Of a stretch of DNA of 43,136 nucleotides, positions 8,673 to 16,245 are shown piece after piece. Within the stretch, counting starts at the first letter, position 1. Each line of letters starts with the position of its first letter. The notes under the pieces were generated by a model. That model searched no databases. It was not told where the DNA came from and saw nothing but the letters and a program-made list of their open reading frames with translations. This DNA is from CBFDBF01 sp050287725 (GTDB taxonomy: Bacteria > Pseudomonadota > Gammaproteobacteria > Chromatiales > Chromatiaceae): contig JBNKCL010000031.1 in NCBI GenBank assembly GCA_050287725.1, forward strand, positions 1-43,136, read 5' to 3'. Position numbers and translations under genes: made by a program.

Positions 8673-9557
8673 TCATACCTTGCGAATTAAGGCGTACCGG
8701 TGAGCGCCGAAAAGGCCGAGCGACGGAGATGCCTGCAGCTCGCCGCCGTATCGTTTTGCCAGAGCACGAAGCTCGCTGATCGAAATAGCGGCCGTACGAT
8801 GGGGCCTGCCGGCAAGCCGGTCGCGCCATCGGCGCAGTACAAATTTGGGGGCGCCGCTATCGACAAAAGAGAAGATGACAAACGAGCGTGTCACTCGCAT
8901 CAGTTCAGATAACAGCTTCTCTTTTTCTTCCATCGAATAGAGGTGATGCGACAAACGTATGCATGCCGCACCCTCGATGCTTGCGTCCTGCAATGGGATT
9001 TGAAATCCTGACCCGCGGATCCAGGTACGCGGTACCGGAACGGAACTGTTTTCCTGTCCATAAAGCAGCTGTCCCAGCGAAAGGTCCATCTCTACGATAA
9101 GGTTTGCCGAGTTGGCGAGTGCCGGGCTGAGCCGGCCGCCGCCGCAGGGCATGTCCAGGATGGATTCGGCCTTGGGAAGCCCGGACAAGAGGGAGTGGAG
9201 AATCCGGGACTCCTTCCGGGTGCGCGCCTGCCGGGAGCGCATATACCCCTCGTTGTAACGAGCGGCGGTTTGAACGGTCTGGTATTTTTCCTGATAGGCG
9301 AGGGTCTCAGGCTCATCGGCGGCTTGGCGGGCATCGGTTGTGGACACGAAATCCCAGATGCCGTCCTTGCGCAGATAGTGGCGTTGCCCCGGGGCGTTTT
9401 CAGGAAACCGTAGCCGCTCTTCGATGGAGGGCGTCTCCTCCAGGCGGAAGGGGAGGGATTCCGCCTCTGCGGTGGCGCTCAGGGGGGTAAGCAATGCGCC
9501 CAATAAGCCGGTAAAACCGACCTTTTTCAGATATCCGCCGAGGTGGGGGTAGGCCAT
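8673..9557 (-). CDS. Class I SAM-dependent methyltransferase with signal-peptide-like N-terminus
   Basis: From the ATG at 9557 the product is 294 residues. The SAM-binding motif I is SILDMPCGGGRLSPAL, closely matching the downstream neighbour, and IRLSHHLYS parallels its NRLLHHF. The first ~30 residues (positive KK, a hydrophobic LLGALLTPLSA, then TAEAES) look like a Sec signal or membrane anchor, which is odd because SAM is cytosolic. An in-frame TTG at 9611 would add 18 residues but has no ribosome-binding site. The charged linker after the hydrophobic stretch (residues ~40-100) has no recognisable domain. Substrate unknown. Confidence 0.72.
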   Translation of the reverse strand: MAYPHLGGYLKKVGFTGLLGALLTPLSATAEAESLPFRLEETPSIEERLRFPENAPGQRHYLRKDGIWDFVSTTDARQAADEPETLAYQEKYQTVQTAARYNEGYMRSRQARTRKESRILHSLLSGLPKAESILDMPCGGGRLSPALANSANLIVEMDLSLGQLLYGQENSSVPVPRTWIRGSGFQIPLQDASIEGAACIRLSHHLYSMEEKEKLLSELMRVTRSFVIFSFVDSGAPKFVLRRWRDRLAGRPHRTAAISISELRALAKRYGGELQASPSLGLFGAHRYALIRKV

Positions 9558-9740
9558 AATCAGGTTCACTTTATCCGCAGTTGTCGATGCTCGAGGGCGG
9601 GAGCTTAGCAATGAATGCTTAAACCGGCCTTAAAGCGGCTTGTTTTTGCTGGTGATGGCGAAGCTGAAAGAAGCGGGACCCCGGGCGCGTTGGCCTTCCG
9701 GTGAGTCCCGCCGAGGGTCCTTCCCGACAGGGTAATCGCG

Positions 9741-9746
9741 TATAAT
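9741..9746 (+). promoter_or_regulatory. Perfect TATAAT -10 element ahead of the thiolase operon
   Basis: TATAAT lies 37 bases before the ATG at 9784. The -35 region (around 9717-9723, GTCCTTC) is a poor match. An inverted repeat GCGGGAC (9673-9679) / GTCCCGC (9705-9711) sits just upstream, in the gap between this operon and the divergent methyltransferase pair, and could be an operator. Confidence 0.4.
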
Positions 9747-9783
9747 GTCTGCTTCTGTTTTCATCCCGTTCCAGTGATTTCAT

Positions 9784-10827
9784 ATGTCCCAGCAGCGCAG
9801 GGCGGTTGCCCTAATCTCCGGCGGTCTCGATTCGCTCCTGGCGGCCAGGGTGGTCCAGGAGCAAGGGGTGCATGTGGAGGGGATCAACTTCTTCACCGGC
9901 TTTTGCGTGGAGGGTCATACCCACGCCATCCGCAAGAAGGACCGAGCCAAGCCCAAGCGCAACGGCGCATTATGGGTTGCCGAGCAGCTGGGAATCAAGC
10001 TCCATATCATCGATATTGTGGAAGAGTACAAAGATGTGCTGCTTTATCCGCAATATGGCTACGGCGCCAACCTGAATCCCTGCCTGGATTGCAAGATCTT
10101 TATGGTGAAGAAGGCGCTGGAGTGGATCGAACAGCACGAATTCGACTTCATCGTCACCGGCGAGGTAGTGGGTCAACGACCCATGTCCCAGCGCCGGGAT
10201 ACCATGCCGGTGGTGGCCAGAAACTCCGGTGCGGAGGATCTGCTGCTGCGACCCCTATGCGCCAGGAATCTCCCGCCGACCCTCCCCGAGCGGGAGGGCT
10301 GGGTGGACCGCGAGCGCCTTTACGACTTCAGCGGCCGCAGCCGGAAGCCCCAGATGGCGTTGGCGCGCCGCTTCGGGTTCGAGGAGTATTCGCAGCCGGC
10401 GGGCGGCTGCTGCTTTCTCACCGATGAGCAATATTCCCGCAAGTTGGCCGATCTGTGGCAGTCGCGGGGCCGGCGGGAGTACGACATGGACGATATTATG
10501 CTGCTCAAGGTGGGGCGGCACTTACGGCCTCAGCCGCATTTTAAACTGATCATCTCCCGGGAAGAGGGGGAAGGGAACTTCCTGCAAGGATATCGCGGCA
10601 GGTTCCCCAGTCTCACCACCACCAGCCATCCCGGGCCGTTGGCGCTGATCGACGGGGAAGTGACCGACCGGGAACTTGAATTGGCGGCCCGGATCGTCGC
10701 CCGATACAGCCAGGGCCGGGATGCGGAGCAGGTGGAGCTGGAATTCCGCACCCCGGACGGCGCCACCCGGACCCTGCGCGTGACCCCGATGGCGCCGCAC
10801 GAAATACCTTCGGAGTGGATGATATGA
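9784..10827 (+). CDS. PP-loop tRNA thiolase-like protein (ThiI/MnmA-related)
   Basis: This 347-residue protein has the ATP-pyrophosphatase PP-loop SGGLDS at residues 12-17, as in enzymes that adenylate tRNA uridines before sulfur insertion. It lacks the THUMP domain of ThiI. Conserved-looking cysteines are C41, the CxxC pair C100/C103 (NPCLDC) and the doublet C209/C210 (GGCC). A CxxC plus a third cysteine holds the iron-sulfur cluster in cluster-dependent thiolases such as archaeal U8 sulfurases, so a similar cluster is plausible here. Homologues are often labelled tRNA (5-methylaminomethyl-2-thiouridylate)-methyltransferase by similarity only. The stop overlaps the next start (ATGA), coupling it to a TusA-like sulfur carrier. 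Which base is thiolated is unknown. Confidence 0.82.
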   Translation: MSQQRRAVALISGGLDSLLAARVVQEQGVHVEGINFFTGFCVEGHTHAIRKKDRAKPKRNGALWVAEQLGIKLHIIDIVEEYKDVLLYPQYGYGANLNPCLDCKIFMVKKALEWIEQHEFDFIVTGEVVGQRPMSQRRDTMPVVARNSGAEDLLLRPLCARNLPPTLPEREGWVDRERLYDFSGRSRKPQMALARRFGFEEYSQPAGGCCFLTDEQYSRKLADLWQSRGRREYDMDDIMLLKVGRHLRPQPHFKLIISREEGEGNFLQGYRGRFPSLTTTSHPGPLALIDGEVTDRELELAARIVARYSQGRDAEQVELEFRTPDGATRTLRVTPMAPHEIPSEWMI

Positions 10828-11063
10828 GCCGGGTGGTGCTCGACTGTCGTAATCTGCTCTGTCCGATGCCGGTAATCCGGGTGCAGAATCGGGTGGCGGA
10901 ACTGGCCCCCGGCGACGAATTGGAGGCGGTCTGTACCGATCCGGGGGCGCTCAACGACATCCCCGCCTGGTGTCGGATCAACGGTCATGAAGTGCTGGGG
11001 CAGCGCACCGAAGAAAGGGGATGTTACATCGTGTGGTTGCGGGTTGGCGGAGAAAACCGATGA
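10824..11063 (+). CDS. TusA-like sulfur carrier protein
   Basis: The 79-residue protein has the TusA/SirA hallmark CPMP with the carrier cysteine at residue 13 (LLCPMP) and an additional cysteine at residue 8. Family members accept a persulfide from a desulfurase or rhodanese and pass it to tRNA thiolation or sulfur oxidation enzymes. I chose the ATG at 10824, which overlaps the thiolase stop (ATGA) and has GGAG at 10812-10815; the in-frame GTG at 10815 overlaps that ribosome-binding site. Its own stop overlaps the next ATG in the same way. The context argues that it donates sulfur to the adjacent thiolase. Confidence 0.87.
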   Translation: MSRVVLDCRNLLCPMPVIRVQNRVAELAPGDELEAVCTDPGALNDIPAWCRINGHEVLGQRTEERGCYIVWLRVGGENR

Positions 11064-12214
11064 TGGATGAACCGATGACGCAAACATCCAGAGCAACCGA
11101 AACCAAGCGGGTTACCGCGGTGGGCGCGATTCTGAACCTGTTGTTATCGGCGGCCAAGCTCCTGGTCGGCTGGATCGGGCAGTCGCAATCCCTGATTGCG
11201 GACGGCGTCCATTCGTTCTCCGATCTCCTTTCCGATGGCGTGGTGTACTGGGCCGCGCATCACGCCCAACAGGACCCGGATCAGAAACATCCATACGGCC
11301 ACGGGCGATTCGAGACGGTTGCCACCCTGGCGTTGGGGGTACTGTTGGCGCTTGCGGCGGTGGGGATCGTATGGGATGCCGCGGCGCGGCTGTTTGCGCC
11401 CGAGCGCCTGTTGCAGCCGAGCTGGTTGACGTTGGTGGTTGCGGCATTTTCGATCGTCTCGAAGGAGTGGCTCTACCACTACACCATGCGTGTCGCGCGC
11501 CGCCTGAAATCGGAGATGCTGAAGGCCAACGCATGGCATCACCGCTCCGATTCCGTTTCTTCGATCGTGGTGATGGTCGGGATCGGGGGCACTATGGCGG
11601 GACTCCCCTACCTGGACGCGATCGCCGCCGCGGTGGTGGGGGTTATGGTGGCCAAGATCGGATGGAATCTGGGTGTAGGCGCTTTCCATGAACTGGTGGA
11701 TACCGGCGTGGAGGAGGAGCGGCTTGCCAAGATCCGGGAAACCATTTTTTCCATCGGCGGCGTGACGGATATCCATACCCTGCGCACCCGCCGCATGGCA
11801 GGCCAGGTCAATGTGGACGTGCATGTGATGGTGGAGCCCTGGATCAGCGTCTCCGAGGGCCACATGATCAGCCAGATGGTAATCGACACCTTGCTGGGCG
11901 GGTTTGAAGAGGTGACCGATGTTACGGTACATATCGACCCGGAGGACGACGAGCGCGGAACGCCGTGCAAGGGTTTGCCGCTTCGCCGGGAGGCCCTGCC
12001 GTTGCTGCAAAACCGCTGGCGGGATCTCCTCCCGGTGGCGGTCGAAAGCGACCGGGTGCTGCTTCACTACCTGGACGGCAAGATCAATGTGGAACTCTGT
12101 CTTCCCCTCGCTTATTATGCCGGTTCCGGGGAAAGCGCCGAACTGAGGAGAGTCCTGAAAGAGGCAATCCGGGACCTCCCCCCGTTCGGGGATGTAAGGT
12201 TGTCGTTTGCATAA
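11060..12214 (+). CDS. Cation diffusion facilitator (CDF) family transporter
   Basis: This is a divalent metal/proton antiporter-like protein (Zn, Fe, Mn or Cd; specificity not readable) in the inner membrane. The 384-residue product starts at the ATG overlapping the TusA-like stop (ATGA). About six membrane segments carry the CDF metal-site motifs ADGVHSFSD (residues ~47-55) and HHRSD (160-164). HPYGHGRFE is another family signature. The usual cytoplasmic dimerisation domain follows (near VTDIHTLRTRRM). After it comes an unusual extra ~95-residue segment (RGTPCKG to the end) that looks like a second small alpha/beta domain. It is the third gene of the thiolase operon. Confidence 0.9.
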   Translation: MMDEPMTQTSRATETKRVTAVGAILNLLLSAAKLLVGWIGQSQSLIADGVHSFSDLLSDGVVYWAAHHAQQDPDQKHPYGHGRFETVATLALGVLLALAAVGIVWDAAARLFAPERLLQPSWLTLVVAAFSIVSKEWLYHYTMRVARRLKSEMLKANAWHHRSDSVSSIVVMVGIGGTMAGLPYLDAIAAAVVGVMVAKIGWNLGVGAFHELVDTGVEEERLAKIRETIFSIGGVTDIHTLRTRRMAGQVNVDVHVMVEPWISVSEGHMISQMVIDTLLGGFEEVTDVTVHIDPEDDERGTPCKGLPLRREALPLLQNRWRDLLPVAVESDRVLLHYLDGKINVELCLPLAYYAGSGESAELRRVLKEAIRDLPPFGDVRLSFA

Positions 12215-12231
12215 TGCCCCATGTTGGTGCG
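12215..12231 (+). promoter_or_regulatory. NtrC-binding site 1 upstream of glnA
   Basis: TGCCCCATGTTGGTGCG matches the NtrC consensus TGCACCA-N3-TGGTGCA at 12 of the 14 arm positions. It begins at the base after the stop codon of the CDF gene. Its centre lies 31 bases from site 2, about three helical turns, as in the paired high-affinity sites of E. coli glnA. Confidence 0.75.
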
Positions 12232-12245
12232 TCGCCCTGCCAATA

Positions 12246-12262
12246 TGCACCATTATTGTGCG
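12246..12262 (+). promoter_or_regulatory. NtrC-binding site 2 upstream of glnA
   Basis: TGCACCATTATTGTGCG fits the NtrC dyad, with a perfect left arm and a right arm matching at most positions. Together with site 1 it forms an enhancer about 200 bases upstream of a sigma-54 promoter. Confidence 0.75.
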
Positions 12263-12459
12263 TTATCGGCTGAGGGGTTGGTCCACCCTGTCCGAATCGT
12301 AGCGTGACGGCTCATCACAAACATGCGAGTATTAGCGGCGTTCCATCCTGAGCGGTCGGATAACCGCCTGTATTGCAACGGTATATCCTCCGATTCTTTG
12401 TTCCCGGTACGGACCGCCCGACAGCGAAGGGGTGTCGGGGCGAAGGGAGATTTCTCGGC

Positions 12460-12475
12460 TGGCATGAATTCTGCT
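12460..12475 (+). promoter_or_regulatory. Sigma-54 promoter of glnA
   Basis: TGGCATGAATTCTGCT matches the -24/-12 consensus TGGCACG-N4-TTGCT, with GG (12461-12462) and GC (12473-12474) exactly 10 bases apart. Transcription would start near 12486, about 95 bases before glnA. The rest of the 366-base gap 12215-12580 holds the two NtrC sites and no gene. Confidence 0.78.
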
Positions 12476-12580
12476 CGAACCCGCCGGAAATACGGCTTGT
12501 TCGGAATACAATTTAGGGTGTCCCGCGTTTCGGCACCAAGTACTCACTATTGAACTATTAGCTTGATGTGGAGAAAGAAG

Positions 12581-13987
12581 ATGGCCTCGAATGTAATGAA
12601 AATGATGAAAGAAAACGAAGTGAAATTTGTCGATCTTCGCTTCACCGATACCCGCGGCAAGGAGCAGCATGTCACCCTGCCGGCCACCGCAGTCGGCGAG
12701 GACCTGTTTACCGACGGCAAGATGTTTGACGGCTCCTCCATCTCCGGGTGGAAGGGGATCAACGAGTCCGACATGGTGCTGATGCCGGAGGCCGCCACCG
12801 CCGTGCTCGATCCGTTCAGCGATGAAGTCACCATAAACGTGCGCTGCGATATCCTGGAGCCCACCACCATGGAAGGCTACGAGCGCGATCCGCGCTCGCT
12901 CGCCAAGCGCGCCGAGGCCTACTTGAAATCCACCGGTATCGCAGACACCGCTTTCTTCGGCCCGGAGCCGGAGTTCTTCATCCTGGACGACGTCCGCTGG
13001 GGTTCCGACATGAGCGGCTCCTTCGTGAAGGTCGACTCGGAAGAGGCGGAGTGGAACTCCGAACGGGTCTATTCCGACGGCAACATGGGTCATCGTCCGG
13101 GCGTCAAGGGCGGCTACTTCCCGGTGCCGCCGGTGGACTCCCTGAACGACATCCGTGCCGCCATGTGTCTGGCCATGGAAGAGATGGGCGTCGTCACCGA
13201 GGTGCACCACCACGAGGTAGCCACCTCCGGACAGTGCGAGATCGGCACCAGGTTCAACACCCTGGTGACCCGCGCCGACTGGGTGCAGATCCAGAAGTAC
13301 GTAACCTGGAACGTGGCGCATGCCTACGGCAAAACCGCCACCTTCATGCCCAAGCCGCTGGTGGGCGATAACGGTTCCGGTATGCATGTGCATCAGTCCC
13401 TGGCGAAAGACGGCAAGAACATCTTCGCCGGCGACCAGTACGGCGGGCTCTCCGAGACGGCGCTCTACTACATCGGCGGTATCCTCAAGCACGCCCGCGC
13501 CCTGAACGCCCTCACCAATCCCTCCACCAACTCCTACAAGCGTCTGGTGCCCGGCTTCGAGGCCCCGGTGATGCTGGCCTATTCCGCCCGCAACCGTTCC
13601 GCCTCCATCCGGATTCCATGGGATTCCAACCCCAAGGGTCGTCGCATCGAGGTACGGTTCCCGGATCCGATGGCCAACCCCTATCTGGCCTTCTCCGCCA
13701 TGATGATGGCGGGTCTGGACGGTATCCAGAACAAGATCCACCCGGGCGATGCCTTGGACAAGGATCTCTACGACCTGCCGGCCGAAGAGGCCAAGTCGAT
13801 CCCGACCGTGTGCCACAGTCTGGACATGGCGCTGGAGGCTCTGGATGCCGATCGCGGCTTCCTGACCGCGGGCGGGGTGTTCAGCGACGATCTGCTCGAC
13901 GCCTACATCGGGCTGAAGATGGAAGAGGTGACCCGCATGCGGATGACCACCCACCCCATCGAGTTCGATATGTACTACAGCCTGTAA
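12581..13987 (+). CDS. glnA: Glutamine synthetase, type I
   Basis: It makes glutamine from glutamate, ammonia and ATP, the main ammonium-assimilating step, as a cytosolic dodecamer. The 468-residue product is near the E. coli length (469). Visible signatures are MFDGSSISGW, the metal/ATP-site block FGPEPEFF, HHHEVATSGQCEIG and NPSTNSYKRLVPG. The adenylylation site is Tyr397 in KDLYDLPAEE, at the same number as in E. coli, so activity is probably controlled by GlnE. I chose the ATG at 12581 because GGAG lies 7 bases ahead; TTG and ATG codons just upstream are less likely. It is preceded by a sigma-54 promoter with NtrC sites and followed by a strong terminator. Confidence 0.98.
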   Translation: MASNVMKMMKENEVKFVDLRFTDTRGKEQHVTLPATAVGEDLFTDGKMFDGSSISGWKGINESDMVLMPEAATAVLDPFSDEVTINVRCDILEPTTMEGYERDPRSLAKRAEAYLKSTGIADTAFFGPEPEFFILDDVRWGSDMSGSFVKVDSEEAEWNSERVYSDGNMGHRPGVKGGYFPVPPVDSLNDIRAAMCLAMEEMGVVTEVHHHEVATSGQCEIGTRFNTLVTRADWVQIQKYVTWNVAHAYGKTATFMPKPLVGDNGSGMHVHQSLAKDGKNIFAGDQYGGLSETALYYIGGILKHARALNALTNPSTNSYKRLVPGFEAPVMLAYSARNRSASIRIPWDSNPKGRRIEVRFPDPMANPYLAFSAMMMAGLDGIQNKIHPGDALDKDLYDLPAEEAKSIPTVCHSLDMALEALDADRGFLTAGGVFSDDLLDAYIGLKMEEVTRMRMTTHPIEFDMYYSL

Positions 13988-14011
13988 TCGGCATACTGCA
14001 TCGACGAAACG

Positions 14012-14040
14012 AAACGCCCCCGAAAGGGGGCGTTTTTTTT
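14012..14040 (+). terminator. Rho-independent terminator after glnA
   Basis: A 10-base-pair stem (arms 14012-14021 and 14026-14035, core CGCCCCC/GGGGGCG) closed by a GAAA tetraloop runs into eight Ts. It lies 24 bases after the glnA stop and isolates glnA from the downstream genes. Confidence 0.95.
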
Positions 14041-14172
14041 GACCAGGGATGGTCTTATGCCGGGCTGTTTTTTGTGATTCGGCCGCGATTCTGTGCGCGT
14101 TGGTCGGCAAAAATGCACCCTTGATCCGGTGGGTAGTTGTTGCGCGTGTTCGTGTAAGCTATTCTCTGGTAT

Positions 14173-14982
14173 ATGAAAAAGTGGCTTCCACTGTTGCTCT
14201 GTCTTCTGGTGCCCTCCGCTTTTGCCGGACTCTACAAGTGGGTGGATGCGGACGGCAGCGTTCACTACACAGATACCCCCCCGCCCCAAGGCGCGGAAGA
14301 GGTCACACTTCCGCCCTCGGTGACCTACACCCCGGCCAGCAGCCCGATCAATTCGGCCGGCGCCGAACCCAAGCCGCAGGACGACGGGAAATACCAGGAA
14401 CTCGTCACCACCAAGCCCAAAATGAACGAGACCGTTCGCAGCAATACGGGAGAGGTCACGGTCGAATACTCCTTGACCCCCGGCTTGAAGCCCGGCCACC
14501 AATTCCGGGTGATCGTGGATGGAACGGCGCTGGAAAACGAGTTCACGCAGGAGCAGATCTTGGTGCAAAACCTGAAACGTGGAAGCCACACGTTGCAGAT
14601 TCAGGCAGTGGATGCCACGGGCGTGCCGCAGATCAGCTCGCAGGCGGTGATCTTCTTCCTGCGCCGGGAAACGGAGCTCGATACCGGTGGCGAAGGTTCC
14701 GGTACGACCACCGATAACACCAAGTCGTATCAGCCGGATTACGCCCAGGATCCGACCGACGATGCGTCGAGCGAATACGAAGATACGACCACCAGCACCA
14801 GCGATGAAGGCATACCCCAGAATCCGGATGAATCCGATTTTGGAACGACTGTAACGGACCCCACGGATTCGCGGGACACCGTCTACGACCAGACCTACGA
14901 TAACACCAGCACCTCTCCGAGCAGCGGCGATCGGTTTAAACCCGGCACCGACTACAGCCCGAACTACCAACAGAAGCAATAA
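14173..14982 (+). CDS. Exported DUF4124-containing protein
   Basis: The 269-residue protein starts with a clear Sec signal peptide (MKKWLPLLLCLLVPSAFAG, cleavage after AFA). The DUF4124 motif LYKWVDADGSVHYTDTPP follows immediately. A middle region (~95-170) looks like a beta-sandwich, and the last ~100 residues are acidic, Ser/Thr/Asp-rich and probably disordered. The molecular function of DUF4124 proteins is not established; a periplasmic or envelope role is inferred from the signal. It lies between glnA and ntrB, a placement I believe recurs in related bacteria. A weak -35/-10 pair (TTGTTG 14137, TATTCT 14160) sits directly ahead of the ATG. Confidence 0.85.
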   Translation: MKKWLPLLLCLLVPSAFAGLYKWVDADGSVHYTDTPPPQGAEEVTLPPSVTYTPASSPINSAGAEPKPQDDGKYQELVTTKPKMNETVRSNTGEVTVEYSLTPGLKPGHQFRVIVDGTALENEFTQEQILVQNLKRGSHTLQIQAVDATGVPQISSQAVIFFLRRETELDTGGEGSGTTTDNTKSYQPDYAQDPTDDASSEYEDTTTSTSDEGIPQNPDESDFGTTVTDPTDSRDTVYDQTYDNTSTSPSSGDRFKPGTDYSPNYQQKQ

Positions 14983-15010
14983 TCCTCAAAGCTTGCATTT
15001 GGCGCATGTT

Positions 15011-15031
15011 CATGCACCAATATGGTGCATG
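15011..15031 (+). promoter_or_regulatory. Perfect NtrC-binding palindrome upstream of ntrB
   Basis: The core TGCACCAATATGGTGCA (15013-15029) matches the NtrC consensus at every arm position, and the symmetry extends one CA/TG step on each side. It lies about 93 bases before ntrB in the gap 14983-15123. In enteric bacteria an NtrC site here represses ntrBC transcription as negative autoregulation, which is the likely role. Confidence 0.88.
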
Positions 15032-15123
15032 GATGGCTGTGGTTGGATATGGCGGGTGTTTCGAACCCTACCTGATTTGGCCGGTTTCAACCGTTTTTCG
15101 GCGGTTATTGGAAGGAATCCAGG

Positions 15124-16245
15124 ATGGTCCGGATTTTGCACTTTATGAGCGCTATGGACTTCAGAGAGATCGCTTCACACGAACTTGCCGGCCGGGTATT
15201 GGAAAATCTTACCACGGCGGTTTTGTTGTTTGATGAGGAGTTCATTCTCCGTTTCATGAATCCGGCAGCCGAGATGCTGTTCGCCGCCAGCACCCGCAGT
15301 ATGGTGGGGCAGCGGGCACACGATCTTCTGCGGGGTCCGGATGGGGAGGTCATTGAAAGCAGCATCGGTCGGGTGGTTGATACCGACCGCCCCTTCACCG
15401 AGCGTGAGATTGCCTTGACCCTCGCCACCGGTGGGCGGGTGATGGTGGATTGCACCTTTGTGCCGTTACTGGAGGCGGAGCTGGAGGGGTGCTTTCTGCT
15501 GGAGATACAACAGATCGATCGTCAGCTCAAGATCAGCCGGGAAGAGCAGTTGATCAACCAGCAACAGGTGGCGCGGGAGCTGATCCGGGGGCTGGCCCAC
15601 GAGATCAAGAATCCTTTAGGCGGTTTGCGGGGCGCGGCCCAGTTATTGGAACGGGAGCTGAATGATCCGGCCTTGGCGGAATATACCCGCGTCATCATCG
15701 ATGAGGCGGACCGCCTTCAATCCCTGGTGAATCGGATGCTCGGTTCCCACCGGCTGCCGCAAATGTCCGAGGTGAACGTCCACCTGCTGCTGGAGCGGGT
15801 ACGCACGCTGGTGCTGGCGGAGTATGGGGACCGGCTGCGGATCGAACGGGATTTCGACCCGAGTATCCCGGATCTGTATGTGGACAGTGACCGGATTATT
15901 CAGGCGATTCTCAACATTGTGCGAAATGCGGCCGCCGTGATGGTTGACCGCGAGGACGGCGTCATCATTTTGCGGACCCGAATCTTGCGGCAATTCACCA
16001 TCGGCAGCGCGCGGCACAAATTGGCGGTCCAGATCGATATTGAGGACAACGGCCCTGGGATCCCGGAGGAGATCAGGGAAAAACTTTTTTACCCGCTGGT
16101 CACCGCCACCAGCAACGGTGTCGGGCTGGGGCTTTCCATTTCCCAGACCCTGATCAACCAACACGGAGGGTTGATCGAATGGCGTAGCGAACCGGGGAGT
16201 ACCGTGTTCAGCGTAATCCTTCCTTTGGAGAAAGGCGATGGTTGA
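15124..16245 (+). CDS. glnL: Nitrogen regulation sensor histidine kinase NtrB
   Basis: This cytosolic kinase/phosphatase phosphorylates NtrC when nitrogen is short, under PII control. The 373-residue protein has an N-terminal PAS domain (~20-130) and a dimerisation/phosphoacceptor helix with the H-box RGLAHEIKNP, where His159 is the phosphorylation site. The catalytic domain has the N-box NIVRNAAAV, the D-box DNGPGIP and the G-box GVGLGLSIS. No membrane segment is present, as expected for NtrB. The ATG at 15124 has AAGGA 7 bases upstream; ATGs at 15145 and 15154 are alternatives. It overlaps ntrC by 8 bases. Confidence 0.96.
   Translation: MVRILHFMSAMDFREIASHELAGRVLENLTTAVLLFDEEFILRFMNPAAEMLFAASTRSMVGQRAHDLLRGPDGEVIESSIGRVVDTDRPFTEREIALTLATGGRVMVDCTFVPLLEAELEGCFLLEIQQIDRQLKISREEQLINQQQVARELIRGLAHEIKNPLGGLRGAAQLLERELNDPALAEYTRVIIDEADRLQSLVNRMLGSHRLPQMSEVNVHLLLERVRTLVLAEYGDRLRIERDFDPSIPDLYVDSDRIIQAILNIVRNAAAVMVDREDGVIILRTRILRQFTIGSARHKLAVQIDIEDNGPGIPEEIREKLFYPLVTATSNGVGLGLSISQTLINQHGGLIEWRSEPGSTVFSVILPLEKGDG

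Noticed and set aside
9569..9577. TTATCCGCA resembling a DnaA box
   Set aside because: A single site one base off consensus, with no cluster or AT-rich unwinding region near it.
10280..10298. CCCTCCC/GGGAGGG hairpin inside the thiolase gene, considered as a terminator or inserted REP element
   Set aside because: It is in frame and encodes a stretch (TLPEREGW) that fits the protein; no T-run and no sign of insertion.
12332..14110. 592-codon minus-strand open frame over glnA
   Set aside because: Antisense of glnA and of its regulatory region; no family features.
14114..14133. TGCACC...GGTGGG ahead of the DUF4124 gene, considered as an NtrC site
   Set aside because: The half-sites are 8 bases apart instead of 5 and the right arm is poor.
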